Shown: positions 47,441-59,220, counted from the stretch's first letter. The stretch is DNA of 64,000 bases from Malania oleifera (GCF_029873635.1 NC_080422.1:15035936-15099935), one strand, 5' to 3'. A program made the numbers and translations. The notes: generated by a model from the letters alone, not told the origin.

Positions 47441-48046
47441 CAAAAAAAGTACCCTTTAAAGTCTTGGCCTAGCAGTCACTCTCTACGCTGATATTTCAAT
47501 TCACTCATCCTCATAGCCCCAAAGTAAGTATTTTTTCACTAACGGTGTATTACAAAATCCATTGTTTCTTAAAGTCATTCATTTGCATTTATAAATAAAA
47601 TATAACTGAAAAATAAAAAAATACAACCAAAAATAGCAACTTTTAGCTGTCCTTAGAGCTCCAATTAGGCTAGCATTCCAAGAGATCCTGCACCTACACA
47701 CACAAGAGACCAAAGATGAAGTTGGTGGCAGCCCAACAAAAAATCATAAATTTTGGGCTTAACTTTTAAGTTTGAAGCCCACTATGGGCCTATTCTGGAT
47801 TTAAAGCCCAACTTGGGCTTATTTTGAGTTTGAAACCCACTATAGGTCTGTGCTCGATTTAAAGTCCAACTTGAGTTTATTTTTAAGTTTAAGGTCCACT
47901 ATGGCCCCTAAGAAATCCCTCATAGACAACCCATTTTCCCTTCTACCCCACCAGCCCTTAGCAAATCCTGAGCAAATCAAGATCTTGTCCCCTCATTTAG
48001 CCTATAAATAAAGAGGTGGAGAAAAGAGCAAAGCAAAGAGACCTTG
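47441..48046 (+). repeat. Family D block, left part, host of element B
   Basis: It matches 30030-30480: ttggcctagcagtcactctc at the start and two to three 58 bp units at 47755-47910. It then has a TATA-like cctataaataaagag at about 48001 followed by purine-rich sequence. Element B is inserted at 48047, and the sequence beyond 61302 (gagagcagggagtg and similar) looks like the continuation. Confidence 0.55.
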
Positions 48047-50009
48047 TGTAGTGACCCGAAGAATAATGGTATTTAAATAATAAAGAGTGTGAGAAATGGA
48101 AACAGTAACAGAAGGAGGAAACCAACTTTCGTCAACGACATTGCATTTTGGAGGTGATAATTTCAAGAAATTTCCCAAACCTCGTCGACGAACACAGGGG
48201 TTTCGTCGACAAGGGTTCTTCAGGATCTCATAGACGAGGTCCCGTCTCGTCGACGAGAAGATATCGAGAGATGACTTTTGGTAGTTTGAAATTCATCGAT
48301 GAGGGTGCAGGTTCGTCGATGAACTTTCTACAGGACTCGTCAACGAGGTGACGTGACTCGTCGACGAATCCCACAGTATAAATAGTGCTTAAACTCAGTT
48401 TTTACATAGAAATTTCAGCGAAGACTCTCTCTCTACGGTCCCTCTCCCATTTTTCTTTGATTTCGGCCTTGTTAGCCGCCGGATCGACAATCTGAGGCCA
48501 CCACGACACTCCTGGCGGAGTTCTCTTCAAGTCTGCTGGGGCGGATCGTCGGTGAGATCGAGTCGAGTTTCTTCCCTGAATCAGGGTAAGACCTTTTAGT
48601 CAATTTTTGGCCTTATGGCAGTTGTAGGAAATGATATAGGCAAAGAAATATTGATATTCTGTTCTGGCGAATGTTGTTTTCAGGGTGTTGTGCAGGAAGC
48701 CCTGCGGGGGTAGGACCAGTATACGATAAGGGTTTTTTAATAGTCAGGTAAGGGAAATATGCTATGTTAGGAAAATTTAGTATGATTTTCAGTATAGTAT
48801 ATATATTTATTTATACCAAATTATTATTCATAGTCGGAATTAATACAATTTATCCATTATGTATAATATATTTTAAATTATTGTGTGGCTTGAGAATATA
48901 GATATAGTACAGAGACATACTTTATAGTATTTTTTTAGAGCTATGTTTTACAGATTATACAGACAATGAATATGTTTTATAATAATTACAAAACACCATG
49001 ATTATATTGTTGATACAGATACAGTTTACAGTACCATGACGTATAGTTTTACAGTTTATTTCAGAAAATACAGTTGATACAGATACAGTTTATCATAACG
49101 TTATAGTTTATATAGTTATTACAGAATCATAGTAAAACAGATAGTTGTATATAGAGATGTATTATATAGTATCAGACCCTGTTGGACCATTACAAATTAC
49201 AGAGCACGGTACTGTTGCTATATACAGTATATAGAGTGCAACCACCTATTCAGATAATACGTGGTATAACAGTCGATCGTATAGAGCCCACGAGTGGATA
49301 GGCTCCCCATCAGATATGGGTTGAGGAGGGCTGATCATACTGATGGAGTATAGTGGTTTATCCTGGTCGGCCAGCTAGGGTAGATCCCACTTACGGGCCG
49401 CACAACCCTATCATGAGGGGTTAAATCATGACACAGTTATCCACAGGGAAGTTTTCAATTATTACTAGAAGTATTTTGAGTAGAAACCTAAAGTACAGAA
49501 ATGTTAAACAACAAGAAAAAGGTGATGGTTTATATTACTGGTATTGTATTTACAAATTCAATGATACACGATTATATAGTAATAGATTTTCATAGTATTG
49601 TAACTCATTTGCCACACACTAGCAATAGCATATTTCGTCTTACCGAGCGTTGGCTCATCCCATTACTTTAATATTTTTCAAGTGATCCAGGTAGGTGAGC
49701 AGATTAGGCTCACAGATAGAGGGGCCTCAGTATTGCCCTGACAGTATAGTGAGTATTTTTGGGAGTAATTTTGTATAGCCCTGGCCAGTTGAGGGTATTT
49801 TGGGAAACAGTCATATATGTATATTTTGGGAAATATTTTAGCACTCTAGTATTGTATATAATTATATATGGTTATATTTATTTGATTTCCGTTTCTTGCT
49901 GCTTAGGTTGATGGTTGGGTTTAATCCATTTTGGTATCAGAGCATTGTAAATTTTACAGTATATATATAAAAAATAAAAAAAACCCAAGTTAAATAGCAG
50001 GGTTTTACA
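48047..50009 (+). mobile_element. 5' LTR of Tekay/Del-like gypsy element B (1963 bp)
   Basis: It starts TGTAGTGACCC and ends GGTTTTACA. The preceding 5 bp ccttg (48042-48046) match ccctg after the 3' LTR in four of five positions. U3 holds tcgtcgacga-type repeats (48130-48370) directly before TATAAATA at 48377-48384. A primer-site-like tggtatcagagc occurs inside the LTR (49932-49943) as well as after it (50013-50024). By eye it is roughly 90% or more identical to the LTR at 59221; no date was computed. Confidence 0.9.
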
Positions 50010-50012
50010 ATT

Positions 50013-50024
50013 TGGTATCAGAGC
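50013..50024 (+). other. tRNA-iMet primer binding site of element B
   Basis: tggtatcagagc three bases after the LTR end. Confidence 0.9.
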
Positions 50025-52110
50025 CTAAGTTGTTAGGTTCTGTAGACTTTAGAGTGTAGCGGAAGTAATATCAGAGTAAATGACTTAAGGTTTGTTTAGT
50101 GGTCTGGGTACAGGATTACCGTGGTGGTTTCTGTGTTTTTCCTGGGGTGACGATTTCAGGAAAACCATGGTAAACTATTATCGAGTCGTGTGTCTAAGTG
50201 ACAGAACTGGAGATTGAGTTAAGGTCAAGGAAGATAGTTAATTTTGAATTGGTATAGGATATGTTTGTATAGAAGATAAGGTGCTTAAATGTGTTTCTCG
50301 TTTCAGGATGGACTTGAGAAGCAATGGTACGAATGCTGGGGAGGATAGGCCAGGACCTTCCAGCATAGGTGGAGGAGATACAGATGTTGTGCTGCGCAGT
50401 GTCACTCAACACGTGATGACTGAGATGGCTAGGGGCTCTAGGGAGCGTGGCTGTTCGATCGAGTAATTTATGCGGATGAAGCCCTCATCCTTTGTTAGAG
50501 GAGATGACCCGATTGTAGCTGAGAATTGGATCCATGGCATCAAAGAGACGTTGGCAGTGCTTCCTTGTTCGGATGAGCAGAAGGTAGTATTTGTAACATT
50601 TAAGTTGACAAGGGAGGCGAAGCACTGGTGGAGATCAGCGCAATTGATAAATGAGCAGAGGCCGATTCCAGTATAAGTCACATGGGACCGATTCAAGGAG
50701 CTATTCTTCGAGCGGTATTTCCCTGCTATCGTTCGGAGCGTGAAGGCAGCAGAGTTTATGCACTTGGTACAAAGGCAGATGTCGGTATCCTAGTACGTGG
50801 CTCGGTTTATCAAGTTGTCACGTTTTGCTCCACATCTAGCACCTGATAAAGAGAAAAAGGTCAGGAAGTTTGAAGAGGGATTGAGACAGAACTTGTTTGA
50901 GCAGGTGATTAGCTTCAGAGCTCAAACATTTACGGAGGTTATTGACAAAGTTGCGATCATTGAGAGTGGTATACAGAGGGGTATAGCGGCTCAGAGTCAG
51001 AGGAAGAGGCCTACGCGTCAGAGCTTTCAAGTTGGCTCCAGTAGGGGTCAATGGAGAGGAGGTAGCAATAAGGGAGATTAGAGGTAGATGGCAGGACCTT
51101 GGAGGAATCAGAGTGCGCCGATCGTCCTGGTATGTCGAACGTGCAGGAGACGTCTTTTGGGGGAGTGCCGGGTACGGACAGATGTATGCTATCAATGTGG
51201 AAGACCCGACCACATGGCACGTGCATGCCCAAGACTGCCAGAGCAGGTCCCAACTCCCAGGCCCTATCGGGGAGGATATCAAGCACCTCATGGAGGACAG
51301 CAGAGGCATGTGGCCTCGACGAGGGTTTACGCATTGACGTTCGGTGATGCAAAGGCTGCCGCGGATGTGGTGACAGGTACTTTTACTGTTTTGTCATATT
51401 TTGTTATTGTTTTATTTGATTCAGGTGCTACTCATTCATTTGTCTCTGCATTGTACGTTAAATTATCTGAAAGTGAGACTCAGTTATTAAATAGAGAACT
51501 GTCAATAGCTACACCATCAGGGTTAGTGTTAAGGTGTAAAAGGGTACTCAGAGACTATCCAATAGAAATTTATGGGAAAGTGCTACTAGCGGACCTAATT
51601 GTGTTTGAGATGTGCGGGTTTGATGTAATACTGGGTGTGGATTGGTTTACTGTTAATCACGTCAGTATTGATTGTCATCATAAGGAAGTAATTTTCAGAC
51701 CCCTTGGTGAACAAGAATTCAGGTTTGTTGGTTCGCGTGTACATGCTCCGTTGCAAATAGTATCAATTGTACAGGTAAGCATATTACTTTGGTATGGAAG
51801 TTAGGGGTTTGTGGCTTTTGTAAATGAAGTGTCAGAAAATGAAGTGAAGCTTAACAGTACCCTAGTCGTACGAGAATTTCCAAATGTTTTTCCAGAGGAG
51901 CTACCAGGATTGCCTCCTGAATGTGAGGTGGATTTTCCTATAGAATTGCCTCCAGGGACAACGCCGATCTCTAAGGTTCCTTACCATATGACTCTAGTTG
52001 AATTAGGAGAATTGAAGAACCAGTTGCAAGATTTGCTGAATATGGGATTTATACGACCCAGTGTATCACCATGGGGAGTTCCAGTATTGTTTGTAAAGAA
52101 GAAAGACCAA
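50025..52110 (+). mobile_element. Element B: leader, gag, protease and start of RT
   Basis: The parts are in the usual order: gag (about 50305-51080; recognisable by KHWWRSAQLI and FERYFPAIVR-like words), a CCHC zinc knuckle with CYQCGRPDHMARAC (51187-51228), an aspartic protease with DSGATHSF (about 51418-51441), and the beginning of reverse transcriptase ([11 protein letters not shown], then [20 protein letters not shown]). These are typical of plant chromoviruses of the Tekay/Del group. The coding region is broken in several places, so this copy is a fossil. Confidence 0.85.
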
Positions 52111-53303
52111 TCAAAATATTACAACTTTCATTCACAACAGTATTGGGATAAGATCAGTCGGCTAAGATTTGAAAATTTTTATTTGAGTTATATGCGTGCA
52201 TAAGACATAGTTATATAAACTTTTGAAACTTGATTCCACTCAAAAAAAGGTATAATGTTAAAAAGGGTGCTTCACTTTGTTGGCAATTCATTTGTTTTCT
52301 TATATATTGTTATTCATTTTTTTTTTAAATGGTATACGGTGATGTTGGTAGCTACTTTTTTAGTTGTTGGTTGGTTGGTTGGTTGGTTTGTTGTTGGATG
52401 CCATGTGCCTTAGAGTACTTTGGTTTTATTTTCCTATAATCTACTTATTGTTTTGTTTTGCTATAATCTACCTATTGTTAGCTTAGTTTTGTTATATTTA
52501 ATACATTTAAAAATAATACCATAGTAAAGAAAAAGTTATAAAAGTTCATGATAAATATTAATGTCCATCCAGTCCCACATCGTCTCTGTGAGCAGTTCCA
52601 AAACCAGTATAAGATTCTCTTAACTCTCTCTCCTTAACACTTAGGTTTTGAGGATGAGTTCTCTAACGTGGTGTCAGAGTAGGGCCTTGAACTGCTTAGC
52701 TCCTCCGTGGGCTGGACTTTTCCTCGCCTCATTTCCCCCATGGGCTCAAGGGGGAGTATTAATCCTCTTAGCTCTCTCTCCTTAACACTTAGGTTTTGAG
52801 GATGAGTTCTCTAATAATAAATGATTAATGACAATAATTATACATCTGTTAGAGGATTTGAGAAGAAAAATTTTAATTTTTTTGTGCTCAAAATATTCTT
52901 AACTTCAAAAAATATAAAAAGAGTATGAAACAAAAGATGAATAATTTCTCGTTGTCTAATCAAAGCTCAACAACTAAGAGAATTTTGAAGTTATCACTAA
53001 AGATGTGCTCAACAAAACTAAATTTAAAGAATAAACCAAATGCAGACATTGTTTTAATACTAAATAAAATAAAAAGCAACAAAAGATTGTAATGTTCCCT
53101 TTTAGGTTTTAATTAATGTGGTCTATTTCTTGAATAATGTACCAAGTCATAAACTTGGAGTTGTAGTCTTTATTTTATTTTATCATATTTTTCTTCACCA
53201 ACATACAACCTAAATGGATCTCACGAACTTGTTTTGTTTTTTAATGCCACAAAAAATTACACTAATGTCACTAAAATTATAACAAGAATGTAATTTTAGA
53301 GTT

Positions 53304-53570
53304 TGTTGTAAAACATGTATATTTATGTGGATGACTATTTAGATAATAGGTTATAACCTTTGGTATGCCCACATAATGGTTCATTATGTGGTTAACTTTT
53401 GGAATGCCAATGTATTTGTCTATATAAGGATGTATTTGTCTATATAAGGACATGTTTACAATAAAATGAGATAATAAGATGATTAACAACATCTAGTTCC
53501 TAAAGAACTAGACTGTTAAATTTTTATAACTTTAAATTTTTTTGTATTCTTCTTTATTTCATTAACAACA
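53304..53570 (+). mobile_element. 267 bp solo LTR (TRIM-like)
   Basis: Starts TGTTGTAAAACATG and ends TTAACAACA, flanked by gagtt on both sides (53299-53303, 53571-53575). The paralogous site at about 22700 is empty (gttagagtttgacattttc). It contains ctatataagg (TATA-like, in a 20 bp tandem duplication, 53412-53450) and aataaaa. The size fits a short LTR of a TRIM or small copia element. Confidence 0.85.
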
Positions 53571-53699
53571 GAGTTGACATTTTCTTAACTTTTAGATATA
53601 TGAAAAGACATCTATGGTGACATTAAATTAGACATCACCAATCTTAACTTTTAGTACCCACTTAAACTTCACAACATAGCCCTAGTTGTCATTAAAAGA

Positions 53700-53965
53700 A
53701 TTTAAAAAAAAAAATTGACATATGCAGATATTTGATAAAAAGATAGGGATATTGCTAAGATTTCAAAAATCTCAGTGATCTTTTTTACGATTTTAAAAAT
53801 GTTACAAATCTCTCCTAAAAATTGTCAAAATATCCTTAAAAGACTTGTCTTTTTGTAAAATATAGGAACATATTTGTGTCTTTTTGACAAATCTTTAAAA
53901 AAGTCTTTAAACTTCTTGAAACCTTAGGTAAAGTTTTTAAAATTTTTTAAATCTCTCATAAGTAA
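53700..53965. mobile_element. Fold-back MITE, copy d (incomplete)
   Basis: The paralogue of copy b (22834-23146) within the duplicated segment; its right arm is replaced by the MULE-like piece at about 53966. Confidence 0.6.
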
Positions 53966-53984
53966 TTTTTTGTTTGCCTTAAAA

Positions 53985-54495
53985 ATATACAAATATTTGT
54001 ATATTGATCACCCGTAATGCATATTGATCAAGATCAATATGCATTACGAGTGACCACAAGATATCCTATGCGAGGGTTTAATGATACAGTCCTCTATGAG
54101 TTTGTTTATGTAACTGATGATTATGGTCTGCACATTGTGTTGGATGCACACTGCATATGTTTGACATATTTAACTGTGCAGTTATATGTCGAAACCAATC
54201 CTCAAATTGGTGTTGCCCCTTCTGACTCTGCTGCCACCCCATCGATGTCATACCTATTAGACGACATTCTCAATGCGGAGGAGGCGGATGCACCGGTCAT
54301 GCCACCTCGTTCTCGTTCAGAGCCATTATATGTGTTATCTTCCCATTCGCTTCGCATGGATGTCGATTATGTAGTACCTCTTGGCAGAGATGCTGAACAT
54401 ACAGGACGACGACGAGACAGGACACCAAATGCAGATGAGCAGCCAAGAGAGGGCAGACACAGACGACAGCCACCCCGAAACTAAAGACGACCTGC
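53985..54495 (+). pseudogene. MULE-like coding fragment, copy 2
   Basis: This is the open copy of the fragment at 11125-11625, giving a frame of 155 codons (54017-54484): DQYALRVTTRYPMRGFND, DDYGLHIVLDAHC, VQLYVETNP, then an acidic linker and an Arg-rich end QPPRN. The apparent start codon lies in a 36 bp palindrome that is not in copy 1, so it is probably not a natural start. There is no transposase core. As for copy 1, the resemblance to the N-terminal domain of MuDR-type transposases is tentative. Confidence 0.5.
54013..54048. repeat. Perfect 36 bp palindrome
   Basis: Arms cgtaatgcatattgatc and gatcaatatgcattacg (17 bp each) surround a 2 bp centre. Copy 1 near 11150-11190 has only one arm. 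Confidence 0.95.
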
Positions 54496-54744
54496 ATGTG
54501 ATACTGAGTAGTCTTTTTTGATTTCGAGTGTATAGCATCGATTATGTTTATTTCATTTGTATAGGATTGATTATTTCTATTTCATTTGTATAACATCGAT
54601 TATTTTTTTTCGTTTGTATAGCATCATTCATTAATTTTCTCCAGCATGTATATGTGAATGAAAGTATTGTATGACTGTTGTGAATGAAATTTGTAAATAA
54701 ATATTGTGACCATACTGATATTCCTAATTAAAATTATTTTCTTG

Positions 54745-56458
54745 GGACTAGTAGGTTATTACCGTCAATTTGTGGAGGAATTTTTGGCTTTATTAGGACC
54801 ACTCACACGGTTAACCAGGAAAAATGTCAGATTTGTGTGAGATGAAGAATGCGAGCAAAGTTTCCAAGAACTAAAGCAGCGGCTCATCACTGCACCAGTA
54901 CTGACGATTCCATCAGGAGGTGATGGGTATGTGATTTACAGTGATGCGTCTTTGAAAGGGTTTGGTTGTGTACTAATGCAGCATGGTAGGGTGGTGGTGT
55001 ATGCGGCCAAGAAGTTGAAAGAGTATGAAAAGAACTACCCTACTCACAATCTAGAATTAGCTGCGGTTGTACATGCACTAAAGATTTAGAGACATTACTT
55101 ATATGGTGAGAGATGTGAAATATTCTCTGACCATAAGAGTTTAAAGTATTTCTTTACACAGAAAGAGTTAAATATGCGGTAAAGGAGGTGGTTAGAACTC
55201 ATCAAAGATTACGACTGTACCATCAGTTACCACTCAAGTAAAGCAAATATGGTTGCTGATGCTTTGAGCCGTAAACAGAAAATACAGCATAACTAGCTGC
55301 AGTAGTTCAACACCCAATTTAGATGGACTTGGAAAGACTCGGCGTGGAGTTAGTGGAAGATGATCCTCAGGCGCTTATTGTCAGTTTGGTTATACAACCT
55401 ACACTTTATGAGAGAATTAAAGCTGCTCAAAGGAATGATCCAGAATTGGCAGAAGTGATAGGCAGAATACAGGATGGTCAGGGGGAAGAATTTAGCATTT
55501 CTGACGATGGGGCTCTGAGATTTTGCACCAAATTGTGTGCGCCTGCAGATGACAGTATCAGGAGGATGATTCTAGAAGAGGCACACAGATCTCTATACAC
55601 AGTCCATCCTGGCAGTACGAAAATGTATAGGGATCTGCGGGAGTATTTCTGGTGGAGTGGCATGAAAAGGGAAATAGTAGAGTTTGTGCGGTAGTGTTTG
55701 ACGTGCCAGCAGGTTAAGGCTGAGCACTAGAGGCTGGTTGGTCAATTGCAGCCACTTTTCATTTTTGAGTGGAAGTGGGACCACGTATCCATGGATTTTG
55801 TTACTGGGCTACCGCCGGCGCCGCATGGTCAGAATTTCATTTGGGTGGTGATTGATAGATTGACGAAGACAACTCACTTTCTGCCCATTAAGATTAGCTA
55901 CCCTATTAACAGGTTAGCAAAGATTTACATGGAGAAGATTATTTGACCCCATGGAGTGCCAATATCCACGTCTCGAACCGTGATCCACGTTCACATCGCA
56001 GTTGTGGAGGAGTTTGCAGGAGGCACTAGGGACTCAGCTAGCATTCAGCACCGCTTTCCATCCTCAGACTGACGGTCAGACAGAGAGAACGATTCAGGTA
56101 CTTGAGGATATGTTGCGAGCTTGTGTATTGGATTTTGGAGGTAGCTAGACTCAGTATATGTCATTGGTGGAATTTGCTTACAATAACAGCTACCAGGCTA
56201 ACATTGGCATGACTCCTTATGAGACACTTTATACCAGAAAGTGTCGTTCCCTTTTATACTGGAGTGAGCTGGGTGAGAGGCGAATTTTGGGGCCAGAGAT
56301 AGTTCAGCAGACGTATAATAAAGTCTAACTCATTCGAGATCGAATCAGTGTAGCACAGAGTCGGCAGAAAAGCTACGCAGATACTCGCCGCCGGGAACTG
56401 GAATTTGTAGTGGTGATCATGTATTTCTGAAAATAGCACTGCTGAAAGGAATCATGAG
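54745..56458 (+). mobile_element. Element B: RT end, RNase H and integrase
   Basis: Recognisable parts in order: LGLVGYYRQFVEEF (end of RT), RNase H (IYSDASLKGFGCVLMQ and YPTHNLELAAVVHALK), the integrase zinc-binding region (HRSLYTVHPG, 'YFWWSGMKREI', CLTCQQ) and the integrase core ([28 protein letters not shown]-like). All are standard Ty3/gypsy. The region carries several breaks and is not functional. Confidence 0.88.
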
Positions 56459-58588
56459 TGTTAGCTTTACCGTGATCCCAAGAGAGGGGGTAAATTGGTA
56501 TTTTTAAATTTTACCTCCTAGGTATTCCTTTCTAACAACAGTATGTTCACAAGCCTAGGGTCAATCTAATGCAATTAATGTAAATATACCTGAAATTAAA
56601 TAAGGCAGTTTAAACAATCATATAAGCACTAGAAAGCAGTAAAGAGAGGATGACACAGAGATATGTTATCGAGGTTCGGCCAACTGCCTACGTCCCCGCC
56701 TTGGCTAACCAGCACAAGGATTATCACAATACCTTGCTCACTTAAACGGGTGGAGCGGCACCTATACAAACCAGGTCAAATTAACACAGGGCTGACCTCA
56801 ACCTTTACACCAATCCTTACCGGGCTGGATTACCGCCCCCTCAGGCCACGCCTGGAATCACTTAGATATACAATCAAAGGTACAATACAAGAGTACTTTC
56901 ACGTAAAGCAGATTTGTACCACAAATGCGCACAAACACAAACACCACAGATGATTTAAAATGTAAGCTCTGTGTGGTCTAAATATGTCAACTCTCAACAA
57001 TGTTTTCTATCTGTGTAGCAAGTACGTGAGAGAGTGTCAATAATAATCTGTGTACTTCATAATATTCAGTCAAGAGTGTTCACACAGAATATCAAACAAG
57101 CCTCAATATTATCAATCAATAGAATGCGTATATGCTTGGATTGCAAAAAGGATAATCTTTGTTTTCAGCAAATGATATATATACTTGTATAAATAATACC
57201 ACAAAGATTGATATATCACACACACGAATATCTTTTCACAAATATATCAATATGAGCACCACAAGATATTCGGTAATATTTGAAAGTATTTTTGCAATCT
57301 CCAAACAAAAACGAACTTCCTAAGATATTGCAACGAGAATGCAATACTTGGGATGTCACAACAAGTCTTTCTTAGGGCAGGCTTATTGGCAAAGCCTCCT
57401 AAGAAAACTTAGGTTATGCTCTCAAAAATCGATTCAAATATGCAACAATATGGAGAGCTAACCTTTAAGTAAAAGTACTCAATACACTTACAAATGATTT
57501 AGATGAATGAAGAGTGTAAGCTTGAGTAGGTTTCAAAAGAAGTGTGAGTAATGAGAGGCAAAAATGAGTATTTTGGCTTGAGAGAAATTTTGTTAATCTT
57601 TTTGCTAATCCGTGCTTAAATCACCAAATGAAGGAGTATATATAGACATACTAAAAATTTTGACCGTTGGGGACTTATTAGGGATTTTTGGAAAAGATTA
57701 ATGACACTTAAGATAATTTAACCCTGTTTAAAAAATTATTAACCGCGGTAAAAATAGGAGCAACCCGAGAGGTCCGGTCGACCAAAAGTGTTTCGGTCGA
57801 CCGGGACTCAAGTAGCTCGGTCGACCGGGGGCATTTTGAACTGAGTGGTCGGTCGACCGGGAAAGGGCGATTTTCAAAAATACCGAGGTTCGGTCGACCG
57901 GGGCCTTTTTGAACTACAGGGCTCGGTCGACCAGGTTGTTGGGAATTCTCCCAAGACCCCTCGGTCGACCAGGTAGATGTAGTACAAATATGGTCGGTCG
58001 ACCGGGAGGTCAAAAAGTTGACTCCCAGGCGGTTCGTCGACCGAGGTTAAATGACCTATAAGGGCTCGGTCGACCGGGCCTGGGTCAAACAGTTGACCCA
58101 GACCGGTTTCGATCGACCGGGCCAAATTGAACTGAGTTGGCCGGTCGACCGAAAGTGCACCAAATGTGCATTTCGGTCCCTTCTTGCAACATTCAAACCC
58201 TATTCAAGTGCCTATTACATACAAGTGCAAAAGTGAGTGTCCTAAGGTCACTTGGGTCCAATTTGGAAACACCGAAAAACTCCGGTGTCGGTCGACCTTC
58301 GGTCGACCGATGGTTCACCCTAAGGTCTTTCTATGGTTCGGTTTGAGCTTGCAAATTAAATCATGCATGTGATGTGTGTGAGCTTATTACAAACCGAAAA
58401 CCCTTATTACAGATAAATTTCATTTAAAAAACTATTACAATTAAGAGTATAAAATTGTCTTCAAGTCTTTAAGCTTTTCACGTGCCACTGAAGATATGCT
58501 AATATGAACCTGCACATGAACTAGATATTTATTAAATACAATTGTATTTGTCATTATCAAAACCAGGGTGTGACTTATAAGGTCAACA
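56459..58588 (-). mobile_element. Solo Ty1/copia LTR (2130 bp) inserted in element B
   Basis: Its ends are tgttagctttacc (56459) and aaggtcaaca (58588), that is TG...CA. The perfect 5 bp duplication atgag lies at 56454-56458 and 58589-58593. On the minus strand the start TGTTGACCTTATAAG followed by 'tgataatgacaaatac' is like the other copia LTRs. TATA is at 57637-57644, with a GGTCGACC array (57775-58310) about 130 bp upstream. It lies inside the integrase region, so it is younger than element B. Confidence 0.92.
57775..58310. repeat. GGTCGACC palindrome array
   Basis: About 14 copies of cggtcgaccg-like palindromes (some with one change) at 18-45 bp spacing, separated by non-repetitive or weakly repeated text such as ttgaactgag. 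Located in U3 of the solo LTR. Confidence 0.9.
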
Positions 58589-58593
58589 ATGAG

Positions 58594-59220
58594 GTTTGGG
58601 AAGAAGGGTAAGTTGAGCCCTAGGTTCATTGGCCCATTTGAGATACTCAAGAAGATTGGGTCAGTTGCCTATGTGTTGGCTTTACCGCCATCTCCATTCA
58701 GAATTCACAACGTGTTTCACATTTCTATGTTAAGAAAATACGTCCCATATCATCAACTATGCAGAATTGGAACTTAGTGGTGACCTAGCATATGAGGAAG
58801 TTCCAGTACAGATCCTAGATAGAAAAGAACAGGAATTGTGCAATAAAAAAATACCACTAGTAAAAGACCTGTGGAGGAATCACGCGATAAAAAAAGTCTC
58901 GTGGGAGCTTGAAAATGAGATCAGACAGAAATATCCCCACTTATTCAGTGAATACAGCAGTGATATATGATTCAAGTAATAGTAATTTTATTTTGTTTAA
59001 CATAGTGGAATTGTAATGTAGTGTATAAGATAGGTAGTATTCTGGTTTTAGAAGAATTTTCTTTTATACTTGTAATCTCCCAGAACTACCCATGTAACCA
59101 CGATATTCCTCTGCCATAAGTGAGGGCAGGTAATAAAATAAGTAGACCGTTTTGCCTTTAAGGGATGATAAGCGACATGAATAGTAAATTTCGAGGACGA
59201 AATTTATAAGGAGAGGAGAA
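58594..59220 (+). mobile_element. Element B: integrase C-terminus to polypurine tract
   Basis: The frame continues after the solo [23 protein letters not shown], '[15 protein letters not shown]', then VPVQILDRKEQELCNKKIPL and KKVSWELENEIRQKYPHLF, the typical GPF/Y and C-terminal region of Tekay/Del chromoviruses. After the coding part come gaggacgaaatttataagg and the purine tract ggagaggagaa directly before the 3' LTR. Confidence 0.85.

Larger units (their letters stand above)
52111..54744 (+). repeat. Chimeric 2.6 kb segment inside element B
   Basis: After about 70 bp of unknown origin, 52180-53965 is collinear with 21428-23100 and 53985-54738 with 11130-11875. The gypsy pol sequence resumes at 54745. 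The right junction falls at ttcttggg, where both sources share a few bases. No terminal inverted repeats or flanking duplication were recognised, so the mode of arrival is open. Confidence 0.8.

Noticed and set aside
53277-53492. 71-codon minus-strand frame rich in Tyr/Ile/His repeats
   Set aside because: Lies mostly within the 267 bp solo LTR and its 20 bp tandem duplication.
57775-58310. Regularly spaced short palindromes resembling a CRISPR array
   Set aside because: The genome is a plant's, spacer lengths vary from 18 to 45 bp, repeats are only 8-10 bp, and the array lies in the U3 of an LTR.
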